A DNA stretch of 51,278 nucleotides from Rhizobacter sp. (GTDB lineage Bacteria > Pseudomonadota > Gammaproteobacteria > Burkholderiales > Burkholderiaceae_C), in NCBI GenBank assembly GCA_023954175.1, contig JAMLIM010000020.1:1-51278 (forward strand), in the 5' to 3' direction. A model generated the notes under the pieces. The model worked only from the letters and a program-made list of their open reading frames with translations, was not told the origin of the DNA and did no database searches. Made by a program: the position numbers and the translations under genes. Shown here one piece after another: positions 31,814-41,639 of the stretch (the first letter of the stretch is position 1; every line of letters begins with the position of its first letter).

Positions 31814-32659
31814 TCAGATTGCCGATGACGCGTTCGGTGGCGCCACCGCCGCGCGGTACGCATGCCACGTCGCATGCCCGAGCACCGGCCCGACGACGAG
31901 CAGGCCGAGGAAGCCGGGCAGCATCGCCAGCACGACGAGGAGCGTGATCAGCACGCCCCACAACAGCATCACGCCGGGCTGCGCGAGGCACAGGCGGATG
32001 CTCGTCAGGCCGGCCGAGATGGCGTCGGTCTGGCGGTCGAGGATCATCGGGATCGAGACCACGCTGACGGCGTAGATCATGCCGGCGAAGATGCTGCCGA
32101 CGCCGGTGTAGGCGATGATGAACTCGATGTTCTGCGGGTCGATCAGCTTCATCAGCGAGCCTTTGAAGTCCGGCATGCCGTCGAAGCTGAGCGCGAAGAC
32201 GACGAGCGATGCGCGTGCCCACACCATCTCGAGCACGAGCAGCACGGTGCCGAAGATCGCCATCGTGCCCATGCGCGTGTCCCACGCGGTGAGCGACGCG
32301 CCGAAGTCCGGCCGCTCGCCGCGCCCGAGTTTGCGGCTGACGTCGTAGAGGCCGAGGCACAGGAAGGGTCCGACGAGCAGGAAGCCGGCGGACAGCGCCA
32401 GCGTCCACGCGGGCGAGTACTCGAACACCTTCAGCAGCAGCCAGCCCATCGCGGTGAAGCAGCCGCCGTAGAAGAGGCCGATGCCCGGCGCGCGCCGGAA
32501 GTCGCGCCAGCCGGCGGCGAGCCAGCGAAACGGGTCTGCAAAGCCGAGCGCGTTGAGCCGGATGTCGAACACCGTCGGTGGTTGGGGCGGTGGTGGCTGC
32601 GGTGGGGGCGCCTCGCCGTCGGCTGGGGCGGACGCGACGGGTTCTTGCGCTTCGCTCAT
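31814..32659 (-). CDS. BPSS1780-type DUF2189 membrane protein
   Basis: 281 residues. A Pro-rich cytoplasmic N-terminus (residues 17-28) is followed by the family signature FADPFRWLAAGWRDFRRAPGIGLFYG and then six predicted helices. DUF2189 proteins are small integral membrane proteins widespread in beta- and alphaproteobacteria, with no assigned function; one study name is BPSS1780. The start lies 28 bases after the lspA stop, so it is probably in the ribF-ileS-lspA transcript. Confidence 0.85.
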   Translation of the reverse strand: MSEAQEPVASAPADGEAPPPQPPPPQPPTVFDIRLNALGFADPFRWLAAGWRDFRRAPGIGLFYGGCFTAMGWLLLKVFEYSPAWTLALSAGFLLVGPFLCLGLYDVSRKLGRGERPDFGASLTAWDTRMGTMAIFGTVLLVLEMVWARASLVVFALSFDGMPDFKGSLMKLIDPQNIEFIIAYTGVGSIFAGMIYAVSVVSIPMILDRQTDAISAGLTSIRLCLAQPGVMLLWGVLITLLVVLAMLPGFLGLLVVGPVLGHATWHAYRAAVAPPNASSAI

Positions 32660-32687
32660 CGCGCGATTCTGCCCTGCAACGCGGGTT

Positions 32688-33176
32688 TCAGCGTGCGCGC
32701 CGCACGCGCAGCACTTCGTCGAGGATCAGGCACGCCGCGCCGACCGTGATCGCACTGTCGGCGACGTTGAACGAAGGGAAGTACCAGCCTGCGTAGTGCA
32801 CCTGGATGAAGTCCACCACATGGCCGTGCAGCAGGCGGTCGATGACGTTGCCGACCGCGCCGCCGAGGATCAGCGACAGCGCCCACGCGAAGAGCCGCTG
32901 CCCGCCGTGGCGCGAAAGCATCCAGACGATGAAGGCGGCCGCCACGGCGCCGAGGCCGACGAAGAACCAGCGCTGCCAGCCCGACGCCCCCGCCAGGAAC
33001 GAGAACGCCGCGCCGGTGTTGTGCGCGCGCACGATGTTGAAGAAGGGCGTGACGGTGAGGCTGTCGCCGAGCGCGAAGCGGGCGACGATCAGCGTCTTCG
33101 TCAACTGGTCGAGCACGACGACGACGAGCGCGATGCCGAGCCACGGCAGCAGGCTGCCGGAACGTCGCGCCGCCAT
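32688..33176 (-). CDS. lspA: Lipoprotein signal peptidase (signal peptidase II)
   Basis: 162 residues. Inner-membrane aspartic protease that removes signal peptides from prolipoproteins. Four predicted helices. The catalytic pair is D113 ([10 protein letters not shown]) and D140 (FNVADSAIT); the N-terminal VLDQLTK and [16 protein letters not shown] motifs are also family marks. The start shares one base with the ileS stop (TGATG), the usual lspA placement in proteobacteria. Confidence 0.97.
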   Translation of the reverse strand: MAARRSGSLLPWLGIALVVVVLDQLTKTLIVARFALGDSLTVTPFFNIVRAHNTGAAFSFLAGASGWQRWFFVGLGAVAAAFIVWMLSRHGGQRLFAWALSLILGGAVGNVIDRLLHGHVVDFIQVHYAGWYFPSFNVADSAITVGAACLILDEVLRVRRAR

Positions 33177-36031
33177 CAGGCGATGGCCCGCGCTTCGCCG
33201 GTCCCGTAGAGGTTGCTCGTGCAGCGGCCGCAGATCGTCGGGTGGTCGGGGTTGTGGCCGACGTCGTCGCGCCAGTGCCAGCAGCGCTCGCACTTCTTCG
33301 CTGCGGTCGGCGTGACGTCGATCGCGAGCTCGTCGCCAGCCGCGACCGTCGCCTGCGAAGTGATCGTGACGAAGCGCAGGTCGCTGCCGAGCGACGCGAG
33401 CAGCATGTGGTCGTCGGCCGCGGCCGTGATCCGCACCTCGGCCTGCAACGACGAGCCGATGCTTCCGGCCGCGCGCAGCGTCTCGATCTCCTTGTTCACG
33501 CCGTCGCGGATCTCGCGGATGCGCGACCACTTGGCGAGCAGCGCAGCGTCGGGCGTGCCGAAGCGCCAGTACGTCTCGGTGAAGATCGACGCCGACGCGC
33601 CGGGCGCGAACACCTGCCATGCCTCCTCGGCGGTAAAGCTCAGGAACGGCGCCATCCAGCGCAGCATCGCGTGCGTGATCTGCCACAGCGCGGTCTGCGC
33701 CGAGCGCCGCGCGAGCGACTTCGGCGCCGTCGTGTAGAGCCGGTCCTTCAGGATGTCGAGGTAGAACGCACCCAGGTCCTCGCTGCAGAAGAGCTGCAGC
33801 TTGGCGACGACCGGATGGAACTCGTAGACCTCGTAGTGCGCGAGCACCTCGGCCTGGAACTGCGCCGCGCGGGCGAGCGCATAGCGGTCGATCTCGAGCA
33901 TCTCGTCCGGCGGCACGGCATCGGTCGCGGCGTCGAAGTCGCTCGTGTTGGCGAGCAGGAAGCGCAGCGTGTTGCGGATGCGGCGGTAGGCGTCGACGAC
34001 GCGCGCGAGGATCTTGTCGTCGCCTGCGATGTCGCCCGAGTAGTCGCTCGCCGCGACCCACAGCCGGATGATCTCGGCGCCGAGCTTCTGGCTCACCGCC
34101 TGCGGCTCGATGCCGTTGCCGAGCGACTTGCTCATCTTGCGGCCCTGGCTGTCGACCGTGAAGCCGTGCGTCAGCAGCCCGCGGTACGGCGCGCGGCCGT
34201 CGAGCGCGCAGGCGACGAGCAGCGACGAGTGGAACCAGCCGCGGTGCTGGTCGTGGCCCTCGAGGTAGAGGTCGGCCTCGGGGCCGCTCGCGTGATGGCT
34301 CGGCTGGTCGGGCTGGCCCCGGTGCGTGCCGCGCAGCACGTGGCGGAAGGTCGAGCCGGAGTCGAACCAGACCTCGAGGATGTCGCTGCTCTTGTTGTAG
34401 CGCGCGGCGTCTTCGGCGCCGACGATGTCCTCCGCCGTCACGCGGCTCCAGGCCTCGATGCCGCCGGCTTCGACGATGTCGGCCGCCTGATCGAGGATCT
34501 CCATCGTGCGCGGATGCAGGTCGCCCGTCTCCTTGTGCAGGAAGAAGGGCAGCGGCACGCCCCAGTTGCGCTGGCGGCTGATGCACCAGTCGGGGCGGTT
34601 CGCGATCATGTCGCGCAGCCGGGCGCGGCCGTTCTCGGGGTAGAAGCGCGTCGCGTCGATCGCATCGAGCGCGATCTGGCGCAGCGTGCGCTCGGCCTTG
34701 TCGGTCGTGAAGACGCCAACGCCGTCGTCCATGCGGATGAACCACTGCGCCGCGGCGCGGTAGATCACGGCCGACTTGTGGCGCCAGCAGTGCGGGTAGC
34801 TGTGCGTGATGGTCTCGGTCGCGAACAGCCGCCCGGCGTCGCGCAGCGCGTCGATGACGACCGGTGCGGCCTTCCAGATGTTCTGGCCGCCGAAGAGCGG
34901 GAAGTCGGCCGCGTAGCTGCCGTTCGCCTGCACGGGGTTGAGGATGTCGTCGTAGGCGAGGCCGTGGGCGACGCACGAGTTGAAGTCGTCGACGCCATAG
35001 GCGGGCGACGAGTGCACGATGCCGGTGCCGTCTTCGGCGGTCGCGTAGTCGGCCAGGTAGACGGGGCTCAGCCGGTCGTAGCCGGCGTCGACATGCGCGA
35101 GCGGGTGCCGGAAGTTCAGCCCGCCGAGCTTGTCGCCGCGTGCGGTTGCGAGCACGCTGCCTTCGAGGCCGTAGCGCTTCAGGCACGATTCGACGAGGCT
35201 GGCGGCGACGATCAGCAGGCCGCGCTCGGTATCGACGAGCGCGTAGTCGAGTGCGGGGTTGAGGTTGAGCGCCTGGTTCGCAGGGATCGTCCACGCGGTC
35301 GTCGTCCAGATCACCGCGAAGGCGTCCTTCGTGATCGCCGGCAGGCCGAAGGCGGCGGCGAGCTTGTCGGGTTCGGCGCACAGGAAGCCGACGTCGAGCG
35401 TCTGGCTCTTCTTGTCGGCGTACTCGATCTCGAACTCGGCGAGCGAGCTGCCGCAGTCGAAACACCAGTAGACGGGCTTCAGGCCGCGATAGACGAAGCC
35501 GCGTTCGATCACGCGCTTGAAGGCACGGATCTCGCCCGCTTCGTTGCCGGGGTCCATCGTCGCGTAGCGGTGCGCCCAGTCGCCCAGCACGCCGAGCCGC
35601 TTGAAGTCCGCCATCTGCAGCGCGATCTGCTCGGTCGCGTAGGCGCGGCTCTTCGCCTGCATGTCGTCGCGGCTCAGGCGCCGGCCGAACTTCTTTTCGA
35701 TCGCGTTCTCGATCGGCAGGCCGTGGCAGTCCCAGCCCGGCACGTACTGCGCGTCGAAGCCGGCGAGCTGGCGCGCCTTGACGATCATGTCCTTCAACAC
35801 CTTGTTGACGGCATGCCCCATGTGGATCTGGCCGTTCGCGTACGGCGGGCCGTCGTGCAGCACGAACAGCGGCGCGCCGTGGCGCGCGGCGCGCAGCTGC
35901 TTGTAGAGGCCCTCGTCGTCCCAGGCCTTGACCCAGCCTGGCTCGCGCTTGGGCAGGTCACCCCGCATCGGGAACGGCGTGTCGGGCAGGTTCAGCGTCT
36001 TGCGGTAGTCGGTGGCGGGCTGGTCAGCCAT
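33176..36031 (-). CDS. ileS: Isoleucyl-tRNA synthetase
   Basis: 951 residues, class I aminoacyl-tRNA synthetase of the usual bacterial length. HIGH-type motif HMGH at residues 70-73 ([12 protein letters not shown]) and KMSKS at 632-636. The editing (CP1) domain lies between, with [12 protein letters not shown]. The C-terminus carries a zinc ribbon with CERCW and CGRC. The ATG at 36031 is chosen over the longer frame to 36106 because [20 protein letters not shown] is the conserved start. Sits between ribF and lspA as in most proteobacteria. Confidence 0.98.
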   Translation of the reverse strand: MADQPATDYRKTLNLPDTPFPMRGDLPKREPGWVKAWDDEGLYKQLRAARHGAPLFVLHDGPPYANGQIHMGHAVNKVLKDMIVKARQLAGFDAQYVPGWDCHGLPIENAIEKKFGRRLSRDDMQAKSRAYATEQIALQMADFKRLGVLGDWAHRYATMDPGNEAGEIRAFKRVIERGFVYRGLKPVYWCFDCGSSLAEFEIEYADKKSQTLDVGFLCAEPDKLAAAFGLPAITKDAFAVIWTTTAWTIPANQALNLNPALDYALVDTERGLLIVAASLVESCLKRYGLEGSVLATARGDKLGGLNFRHPLAHVDAGYDRLSPVYLADYATAEDGTGIVHSSPAYGVDDFNSCVAHGLAYDDILNPVQANGSYAADFPLFGGQNIWKAAPVVIDALRDAGRLFATETITHSYPHCWRHKSAVIYRAAAQWFIRMDDGVGVFTTDKAERTLRQIALDAIDATRFYPENGRARLRDMIANRPDWCISRQRNWGVPLPFFLHKETGDLHPRTMEILDQAADIVEAGGIEAWSRVTAEDIVGAEDAARYNKSSDILEVWFDSGSTFRHVLRGTHRGQPDQPSHHASGPEADLYLEGHDQHRGWFHSSLLVACALDGRAPYRGLLTHGFTVDSQGRKMSKSLGNGIEPQAVSQKLGAEIIRLWVAASDYSGDIAGDDKILARVVDAYRRIRNTLRFLLANTSDFDAATDAVPPDEMLEIDRYALARAAQFQAEVLAHYEVYEFHPVVAKLQLFCSEDLGAFYLDILKDRLYTTAPKSLARRSAQTALWQITHAMLRWMAPFLSFTAEEAWQVFAPGASASIFTETYWRFGTPDAALLAKWSRIREIRDGVNKEIETLRAAGSIGSSLQAEVRITAAADDHMLLASLGSDLRFVTITSQATVAAGDELAIDVTPTAAKKCERCWHWRDDVGHNPDHPTICGRCTSNLYGTGEARAIA

Positions 36032-36162
36032 GGTGTGTCCTTGCGAGCGGGTCGCTTGCGGATCGCTCCGGAAGGGGAGTGCGGGTGCGGGTAGTGCGCT
36101 TGGCAAGCATCCTCGACCCGCGCGGCCGGCACCGAATCACCGGGCCGGATCGGGAAGCAGGA

Positions 36163-37158
36163 TCAAATTCGGTCGCGCGTCGTCTGGCGGCGTTCGGCGG
36201 CGTGCGCGGCGAAATAGGCGCGCGCCGCGTCCACGTCACGCCGTATCGCGGCGGTGAGCGCCTCGAGCCCGTCGAAGCGGGCCTCGTCCCGAATCTTGTG
36301 CAGCAATTCCACCTGCACGAGTTTACCGTAGCCCCCTTCGCGGCCGAGCGCGGCGGGCCACTCCAGGCAGTACACCTCGAGCGTCACGCGGCCGGCGGAT
36401 TCGACCGTCGGCCGCACGCCCAGGCTTGCGACGCCTGCCAGCGGCGCGTCGTCGAGCCCGAACACCTGGACGACGAAGATGCCCATCGCCGCCGCCCGCG
36501 TGTGCGGGAAGCGCAGGTTGAGCGTCGGATAGCCGATGTCGCGCCCCAGCCGGCGCCCGTGCGTGACGTGGCCGCTGATGCTGTAGCGGCGGCCGAGCAG
36601 CGCGGCGGCGTCGTCCATGCGCCCTGTCGCGAGCGCGTCGCGCACCGCCGAGCTGCTGACGCGCAGGCCGTGCACCTCGTAGCTGTTCATGCGCGCGACG
36701 TCGAAGCCGCTGCGCGCGCCGGCGGCGTCGAGCATCGCGTAGTCGCCGGCGCGCCGCGCGCCGAAGCGGAAATCGTCGCCGACGAGCACGTAGCGCGCAT
36801 GCAGCCCGGCGACGAGCACGTCGTCGATGAAGGCCTGCGGCGACTGGCTCGCGAAGCGCGCGTCGAAGCGCATCACGACCGCCTGATCGATGCCGCAACG
36901 CTCGAGCTCGCCGAGCTTGTCGCGCAAAGTCGCGATGCGCGCCGGGGCGAGCTCGGGCTTGCCTGCGAGCGCGGCGAAGTGGTCGCGCGGATGCGGCTCG
37001 AAGGTCAGCACCGATGTCGGCAGCCCGCGGTGCTTCGCCTCGGAGCGCAGCAACGCGAGCATTGCCTGATGCCCGCGGTGCACGCCGTCGAAGTTGCCGA
37101 TCGTCAGCGCACAGGCGGGCGCGATGCCGGGGTGATGGAAGCCGCGAAAGACCTGCAT
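36163..37158 (-). CDS. ribF: Bifunctional riboflavin kinase / FMN adenylyltransferase
   Basis: 331 residues. Makes FMN from riboflavin and FAD from FMN. The N-terminal nucleotidyltransferase domain has IGNFDGVHRGHQ and SVLTFEPHPRDHF; the C-terminal flavokinase domain has GHVTHGRRLGRDIGYPTLNL and ends with ELLHKIRDEARFDGLEAL. Start at the ATG 37158 (MQVFRGFHHPG). It lies 131 bases upstream of ileS on the same strand. Confidence 0.97.
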   Translation of the reverse strand: MQVFRGFHHPGIAPACALTIGNFDGVHRGHQAMLALLRSEAKHRGLPTSVLTFEPHPRDHFAALAGKPELAPARIATLRDKLGELERCGIDQAVVMRFDARFASQSPQAFIDDVLVAGLHARYVLVGDDFRFGARRAGDYAMLDAAGARSGFDVARMNSYEVHGLRVSSSAVRDALATGRMDDAAALLGRRYSISGHVTHGRRLGRDIGYPTLNLRFPHTRAAAMGIFVVQVFGLDDAPLAGVASLGVRPTVESAGRVTLEVYCLEWPAALGREGGYGKLVQVELLHKIRDEARFDGLEALTAAIRRDVDAARAYFAAHAAERRQTTRDRI

Positions 37159-37243
37159 GCAGGGATTATCGGGTGCAGCGTCCGGCGGCCCGGGCGGCGC
37201 TGCCCCCGGCGACCGCATGGCGCAGCGCGGCGCACCGCCGGCG

Positions 37244-37687
37244 TCACGTGTCTGGCGACGGCGGGTCCGTGTGCCAGAAGCGTTCCATCGCGATGTAGGT
37301 GTAGGAAGCCGTCCAGCCGATCAGTAGCAGGCCGTTGAGGGCCTCGACGCCGGCGAGCAGCCGCACTGGGCCGACGGGCGTCAGATCGCCGAAGCCGAGC
37401 GTCGTGTAGGTCTCGGCCGAGAAATACAGACAGTTGATGAGCGAAAAGCCGAGCCTGCCTTCGAGCGTGCCCGCACCGAGATCGGCGACGAGCAGGTAGA
37501 GCGCGCCGCCGTAGACGCCGATCTCGAGTGCGTGGGCGATGAAGGCCGAGAAGATCACGACCAGCAGCTTGCTGCGGTTCGGCACGTGGAGCGCCGGCAG
37601 GCGTCGGCTCAGCCCGCGCAGGGCTTCGTAGTGGATCACCGTCGTCACGGAGATCAGCAGCGTGCAGGCGAGGATGACGAGCAGCAT
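37244..37687 (-). CDS. Two-helix potassium channel family protein
   Basis: 147 residues. Hydrophobic segments at about 1-20, 40-66 and 115-140 with a pore loop between the last two. The selectivity-filter motif reads TTLGFGD (residues 95-101), a variant of the potassium filter T-V-G-Y-G-D. The protein lacks a soluble RCK/TrkA domain, so it is a minimal channel with an extra N-terminal helix. The ATG at 37687 is chosen because the first helix starts there. It begins eight bases after the pseudouridine synthase stop, so they share a transcript. Confidence 0.85.
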   Translation of the reverse strand: MLLVILACTLLISVTTVIHYEALRGLSRRLPALHVPNRSKLLVVIFSAFIAHALEIGVYGGALYLLVADLGAGTLEGRLGFSLINCLYFSAETYTTLGFGDLTPVGPVRLLAGVEALNGLLLIGWTASYTYIAMERFWHTDPPSPDT

Positions 37688-37695
37688 GTCCGGGT

Positions 37696-38415
37696 TCAGT
37701 GTGGCTGGGGTTGAGCGGTGGAGCCGAGGACGACATGCGCGCCGTCGAGCCAGCGCCACGCTCCCGGGGCCAGGTCGGGCGGCAGTTCGAGCGCGCCGAA
37801 GCGGCTGCGATGCAGTCGCGCGACGCTGTTGCCGGCCGCGGCGACCATGCGCTTGACCTGGTGGTATTTGCCTTCGAGCAGCGTCATGCGCAGTGCGTGC
37901 TCGCCGGTGCGTTCGCAGGCGGCGGCGCGCACCGGCAGCGGGTCGTCATGCAGCACGACGCCGCGCAGCAGGTCTTCGATCTGGCGCGCGCTCACCGGGT
38001 CGGTGGTCTCGATCTCGTAGACCTTGGGCACGTGCTTCTTCGGCGAGGTCAGCCGGTGGATCAGCGCGCCGTCGTCGGTCAGCAGCAGCAGGCCGGTCGT
38101 GTCGGCGTCGAGCCGGCCGATCGGCTGCACGCCGCGCCGGCGCAGCGGCGGCGGCAGCAGGTTCATCACGCTCGGATGGTGCTTGGGCTTTTGCGAGCAC
38201 TCGTAGTCCGCGGGCTTGTGCAGCAGCACGAGCGCCTTGGCGTGCACGGGCCAGGCCTCGCCCCGGACGTTCAGCACGAGGCCGTGGGGGTCGAACGCGG
38301 CAGCGGGATCATCGAGCGTGCGACCGTCGATGCCGACGGCGCCGATCGCCACCAGCGATTCGCACTCGCGCCGCGTGCCGAAACCCTGCGAGAAAAGGAT
38401 CTGCGCGAGGCGCAT
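37696..38415 (-). CDS. RsuA/RluB/E/F-family pseudouridine synthase
   Basis: 239 residues. An S4-like RNA-binding domain at the N-terminus (LAQILFSQGFGTRRECESLV) is followed by the catalytic domain with GRLDADTTGLLLLTDDG; catalytic Asp103. The C-terminal EGKYHQVKRMVAAAGNSVARLHRSR is family-typical. The PIGRLDADTTGLLLLT and YECSQKPKHHPSV segments fit the 16S rRNA pseudouridine-516 synthase RsuA branch, but RluE/F cannot be excluded by eye. Downstream it runs into the ion channel gene. Confidence 0.92.
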   Translation of the reverse strand: MRLAQILFSQGFGTRRECESLVAIGAVGIDGRTLDDPAAAFDPHGLVLNVRGEAWPVHAKALVLLHKPADYECSQKPKHHPSVMNLLPPPLRRRGVQPIGRLDADTTGLLLLTDDGALIHRLTSPKKHVPKVYEIETTDPVSARQIEDLLRGVVLHDDPLPVRAAACERTGEHALRMTLLEGKYHQVKRMVAAAGNSVARLHRSRFGALELPPDLAPGAWRWLDGAHVVLGSTAQPQPH

Positions 38416-38509
38416 GCGGGGTGGGACGCGTGTGGCGTGCGAGCGGGAGCGAGCGTACGAGCGTGAAGCGCGCGGCCCGCGTCGGCGAGCCGCGCCCCGA
38501 ACTCGCGTT

Positions 38510-39517
38510 CTACTTCGTCGCCATCGCCTTGTCCCAGACGACGTTGGTCACCGCATCCGGGCCCGGGTCCTTCTTGATCACCGGCGCGCTGCCGCCCGAG
38601 AGCAGCACCTTGACCGTGCGCTTGTAGGCGGCAGGGTCGAGCTGGCCCATCTTCGGCGTGCCGGCGGTGGTGATCAGCTTGGCGACGTTCTCGAGCTGGC
38701 GCTTCTGCACCGCCGCGGTCGAGCCGCCCGAGGTGTCGGCGGCGAGCACGATCTTCACCGCTTCATCCTGGTTCTTGATCGCGTACTCCCAGCCCTTGAG
38801 CGAGGCCTTCACGAAGCGCGCCGCCTTGTCGACGAAGGCGGGGTCCTTCAGCTTCGGGCCGAGGGCGTACAGGCCGTCCTCGAGCATCGCGACGCCCTGG
38901 TCTTCATAGAAGAAGGTCACGAGCTGGTCGGGCTTGACGCCGGCGTCGATGATCTGCCAGTACTCGTTGTAGATCATGGTCGAGATGCACGCCGCCTGGT
39001 TCTGCAGCAGCGGGTCGACGTTGAAGCCCTGCTTGAGCACCTTCACGTCCGGGTTCGCGCCGTCGGTCTTGTAGCCGAGGATCGCCATCCAGGCGAGGAA
39101 GGGGTACTCGTTGCCGCCGAACCAGACGCCGAGCGTCTTGCCCTTGAAGTCCTTCGGCGTCGCGACGCCGCTGGACTTCTTGCAGGTCAGCATCATCCCG
39201 GAGCGGTTGAAGACCTGCGACACGTTGACGAGCGGCGCGCCGGCTTCGCGCGCGGCGAGGGCCGAGGGCATCCAGTCGACCGCCAGATCGGCGCCGCTCG
39301 CCGCGAGCACCTGCGGTGGCGCGATGTCGGGGCCGCCCGGCTTGATCGTGACGTCGAGCCCGGCGTCCTTGTAGAAGCCCTTCGCCTGGGCGACGTAGTA
39401 GCCCGCGAACTGCGCCTGCGGCAGCCACTTGAGCTGCACCGTGAACTTGTCGGCCGCATGGGCCGTGCCCATCACGCCGGCCAGCGCCAGCGACAGGCAG
39501 AACAATTGTTTTCTCAT
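38510..39517 (-). CDS. ABC transporter substrate-binding protein, NMT1/THI5-like (pyrimidine uptake candidate)
   Basis: 335 residues. Signal peptide over residues 1-21 (FCLSLALAGVMGTAHA), no lipobox, so a soluble periplasmic protein. The core is an NMT1/THI5-type binding fold: VQLKWLPQAQFAGYYVAQAK, GLDVTIKPGGPDIAPPQVLA and GWEYAIKNQDEAV. THI5-like proteins bind thiamin pyrimidine precursors, other pyrimidines or related ring compounds. It is the last gene of an operon that degrades pyrimidines, so uracil, thymine, a dihydropyrimidine or a hydantoin is the likely ligand. GAGGAG ribosome site upstream; 65 bases separate it from the permease gene. Confidence 0.87.
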   Translation of the reverse strand: MRKQLFCLSLALAGVMGTAHAADKFTVQLKWLPQAQFAGYYVAQAKGFYKDAGLDVTIKPGGPDIAPPQVLAASGADLAVDWMPSALAAREAGAPLVNVSQVFNRSGMMLTCKKSSGVATPKDFKGKTLGVWFGGNEYPFLAWMAILGYKTDGANPDVKVLKQGFNVDPLLQNQAACISTMIYNEYWQIIDAGVKPDQLVTFFYEDQGVAMLEDGLYALGPKLKDPAFVDKAARFVKASLKGWEYAIKNQDEAVKIVLAADTSGGSTAAVQKRQLENVAKLITTAGTPKMGQLDPAAYKRTVKVLLSGGSAPVIKKDPGPDAVTNVVWDKAMATK

Positions 39518-39582
39518 CGTCGTCTCTCCTCGTTGTAGTGCCTTGCGGCGGTTGCCAGAGCCCGCTTGCCGGGTGCGTGATG

Positions 39583-40749
39583 CTATCCCTTGCGCAGCGA
39601 AGGATGCCAGAACGTCGCCCGCCGCTCGACGAGCGCGAGCAAGGCGAAGAAAATCGAGCCGGACACCGCGGAGACCAGGATCGCGGCCCACACCACCGGC
39701 ATGTTCAGCCGCGCCGCCTCGGTCGAGATGCGAAAGCCCAGGCCGGAAATCGGCGAGCCGAAGAACTCGGCGACGATGGCGCCGATCAGCGCCAGCGTCG
39801 AGTTGACCTTGAGCGCATTGAAGACGAACGGCATCGCGACCGGGATGCGCAGCCACGCCAGCGTGCGCCAGTAGCCCGCGCCGTAGGAGCGCATCAGGTC
39901 GAGCTCCATGTGGCCGGCGGACTTCAACCCGGCGAGCGTGTTGACGAGCATCGGGAAGAACGTCATCAGCGCGACGACGGCCGCCTTCGAATGCCAGTCG
40001 AAGCCGAACCACATCACCGCGATCGGCGCGATGCCGACCAGCGGAACGGCGCTCGCCAGCGCCGCCAGCGGCAGCAGCCCGCGCTGCAGGAAGGGGCTGC
40101 GGTCGATCAGCACGCCGACCGTGAAGCCGAGGCCGCAGCCGATCGCGTAACCGATCAGCACCGCATGCAGCACGGTCTGGACGAAGTCGACGCCCAGCGT
40201 GCCCCAGTTGCCGAGCAGCGCCTGCCAGATCTGCAGCGGCGCCGGCAGCAGCACGCGCGGCACATCGAAGGCGTCGATCAGCAGCTGCCAGAAGACGAGC
40301 GCCCAGGCGCCGAACACGATTGCGGTGGCCTGCTCGGCCAGCGGCCCGTGCAGGTCGAGTGCGGCGACGCGGCGCACGCTGCTGCCCGCCAGCAACGCGA
40401 GCGCACACAGGTAGAGCCACAGGCCCGCGTCCCACGCCGGCGGCGTCGCGCCACTCATGCCAAGCTCGGGCTGGCTGATCAGCAGCGCGAGCGGTGCGAC
40501 GGCGGCGAGCCCCGTGAGCAGCAGATGCGCTGCAACCGCGACGACGCTGCGCAGCGGCCACAGGCCGAGGACGGCAGCGGCAACGGCGGCCGCCGCATAC
40601 GGCAGCAGCGTCGCCTGCGCGCCCCACTCGAGCAGCTGCCCGCCGGCAACCCCGATCGGCCGCCACAACGCCTGCAGCACCAGAAAGAGCGGCAGCAGCG
40701 CCAGCAGGATCCGGCGCGGTGCGGGCAATGCGCGCGCGGCGTCGCTCAT
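39583..40749 (-). CDS. ABC transporter permease with extended N-terminal membrane region
   Basis: 388 residues. The C-terminal 250 residues form a standard BPD-type permease domain with the coupling EAA-like loop (SYGAGYWRTLAWLRIPVAMPFV). Ahead of it, about 130 residues carry three or four extra hydrophobic helices (LALLPLFLVLQALW, LLPYAAAAVAAAVLGLWPL, AVAPLALLI, LWLYLCALALL), which ordinary permeases of 250-300 residues lack. Start ATG 40749 overlaps the stop of the other permease by four bases. Works with the partner permease and the ATPase in the putative pyrimidine importer. Confidence 0.88.
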   Translation of the reverse strand: MSDAARALPAPRRILLALLPLFLVLQALWRPIGVAGGQLLEWGAQATLLPYAAAAVAAAVLGLWPLRSVVAVAAHLLLTGLAAVAPLALLISQPELGMSGATPPAWDAGLWLYLCALALLAGSSVRRVAALDLHGPLAEQATAIVFGAWALVFWQLLIDAFDVPRVLLPAPLQIWQALLGNWGTLGVDFVQTVLHAVLIGYAIGCGLGFTVGVLIDRSPFLQRGLLPLAALASAVPLVGIAPIAVMWFGFDWHSKAAVVALMTFFPMLVNTLAGLKSAGHMELDLMRSYGAGYWRTLAWLRIPVAMPFVFNALKVNSTLALIGAIVAEFFGSPISGLGFRISTEAARLNMPVVWAAILVSAVSGSIFFALLALVERRATFWHPSLRKG

Positions 40750-41639
40750 CCGTTCTTGCCCTTGACGATGACGACGCGCTCGGCGAGCGACACGAGCGCG
40801 GTCAGCACCAGGCCGAGCAGCGCCGCCATCACGAGCGCGGACCAGATCTGCACCGTGTTGCCGTAGTACGAGCCCGTCAGCAGCCGCGCGCCGAGGCCGG
40901 CCTGGGCACCGGTCGGCAGCTCGCCGACGATCGCGCCGACGAGGCCGGCGGCGATCGCGACCCGCAGCGACGGGAACAGGAAGGGCATCGCCGCCGGCAC
41001 GCGCAGCTTCCAGAAGGTCTGGCCCTTCGACGCGGCGTAGGTGTAGAGCAGCTCGCGCTCGAACACGCCCGGTGCGCGCAGGCCCTTGACCATCGCGACG
41101 ACGACCGGGAAGAAACACAGGTACATCGAGATCAGCGCCTTGGGCAACAGGCCAGTGAGGTTGAAGTGGCCGAGGATGACGATCACGATCGGCGCGATCG
41201 CGAGCACCGGCACCGTCTGCGACGCGATGATCCAGGGGAACATCGCGCGCTCGAGCGTCGGCAGGTTGACGATCAGCGCCGCGAGCGCCACGCCGAGCAG
41301 CGCGCCGAGCACGAAGCCGAGCAGCGTCGCGCCGCTCGTCACAGCGGCGTGGTAGAGCAGGCTGCGCGGCGAATCGGGCGGCCAGTCGAAGATCGAACGG
41401 AACATGTCGAGCGCGATCTGGTGCGGCGCCGGCAGGATCGGGCGATCCATGCTCCAGGTCAGCGTGACGAGTTCGCGCCATGACCAGCCGGGCTGGCCGT
41501 CGAAGTTGCGCTCGATCACCTGCGGCGCGTTGAGCCAGACGGCGGCCGCGTACCAGACGAGCAGCAGCGCCGCCAGCACGGTGAGCACCGGCAGCACGTT
41601 CTCGGTAAAGCGCGTGCTGCCGGTGGCCTCAGTCTTCAT
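40746..41639 (-). CDS. ABC transporter permease
   Basis: 297 residues, BPD-type permease domain with six helices. N-terminal helix VLPVLTVLAALLLVWYAAAVW; periplasmic loop with NFDGQPGWSWRELV; coupling loop YTYAASKGQTFWKLRVPAAMPF. Overlaps the ATPase gene by 11 bases and the next permease by four, so all are tightly coupled. Together with the neighbouring permease it would form a hetero-dimeric channel of a nitrate/taurine/THI5-type importer. Confidence 0.92.
   Translation of the reverse strand: MKTEATGSTRFTENVLPVLTVLAALLLVWYAAAVWLNAPQVIERNFDGQPGWSWRELVTLTWSMDRPILPAPHQIALDMFRSIFDWPPDSPRSLLYHAAVTSGATLLGFVLGALLGVALAALIVNLPTLERAMFPWIIASQTVPVLAIAPIVIVILGHFNLTGLLPKALISMYLCFFPVVVAMVKGLRAPGVFERELLYTYAASKGQTFWKLRVPAAMPFLFPSLRVAIAAGLVGAIVGELPTGAQAGLGARLLTGSYYGNTVQIWSALVMAALLGLVLTALVSLAERVVIVKGKNG

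Noticed and set aside
31561-31947. 128-codon plus-strand open frame after the unrecognised membrane gene
   Set aside because: Arg/Ala-rich, no domain, overlaps the end of the convergent DUF2189 gene and has no ribosome site.
33242-36094. 950-codon plus-strand open frame opposite ileS
   Set aside because: Shadow of ileS, which has HIGH and KMSKS motifs.
38470-38495. GC-rich hairpin (seven-base arms GCGCGGC/GCCGCGC) after the binding-protein gene
   Set aside because: No run of T follows it on the transcribed strand, and such hairpins are common by chance at this GC content.
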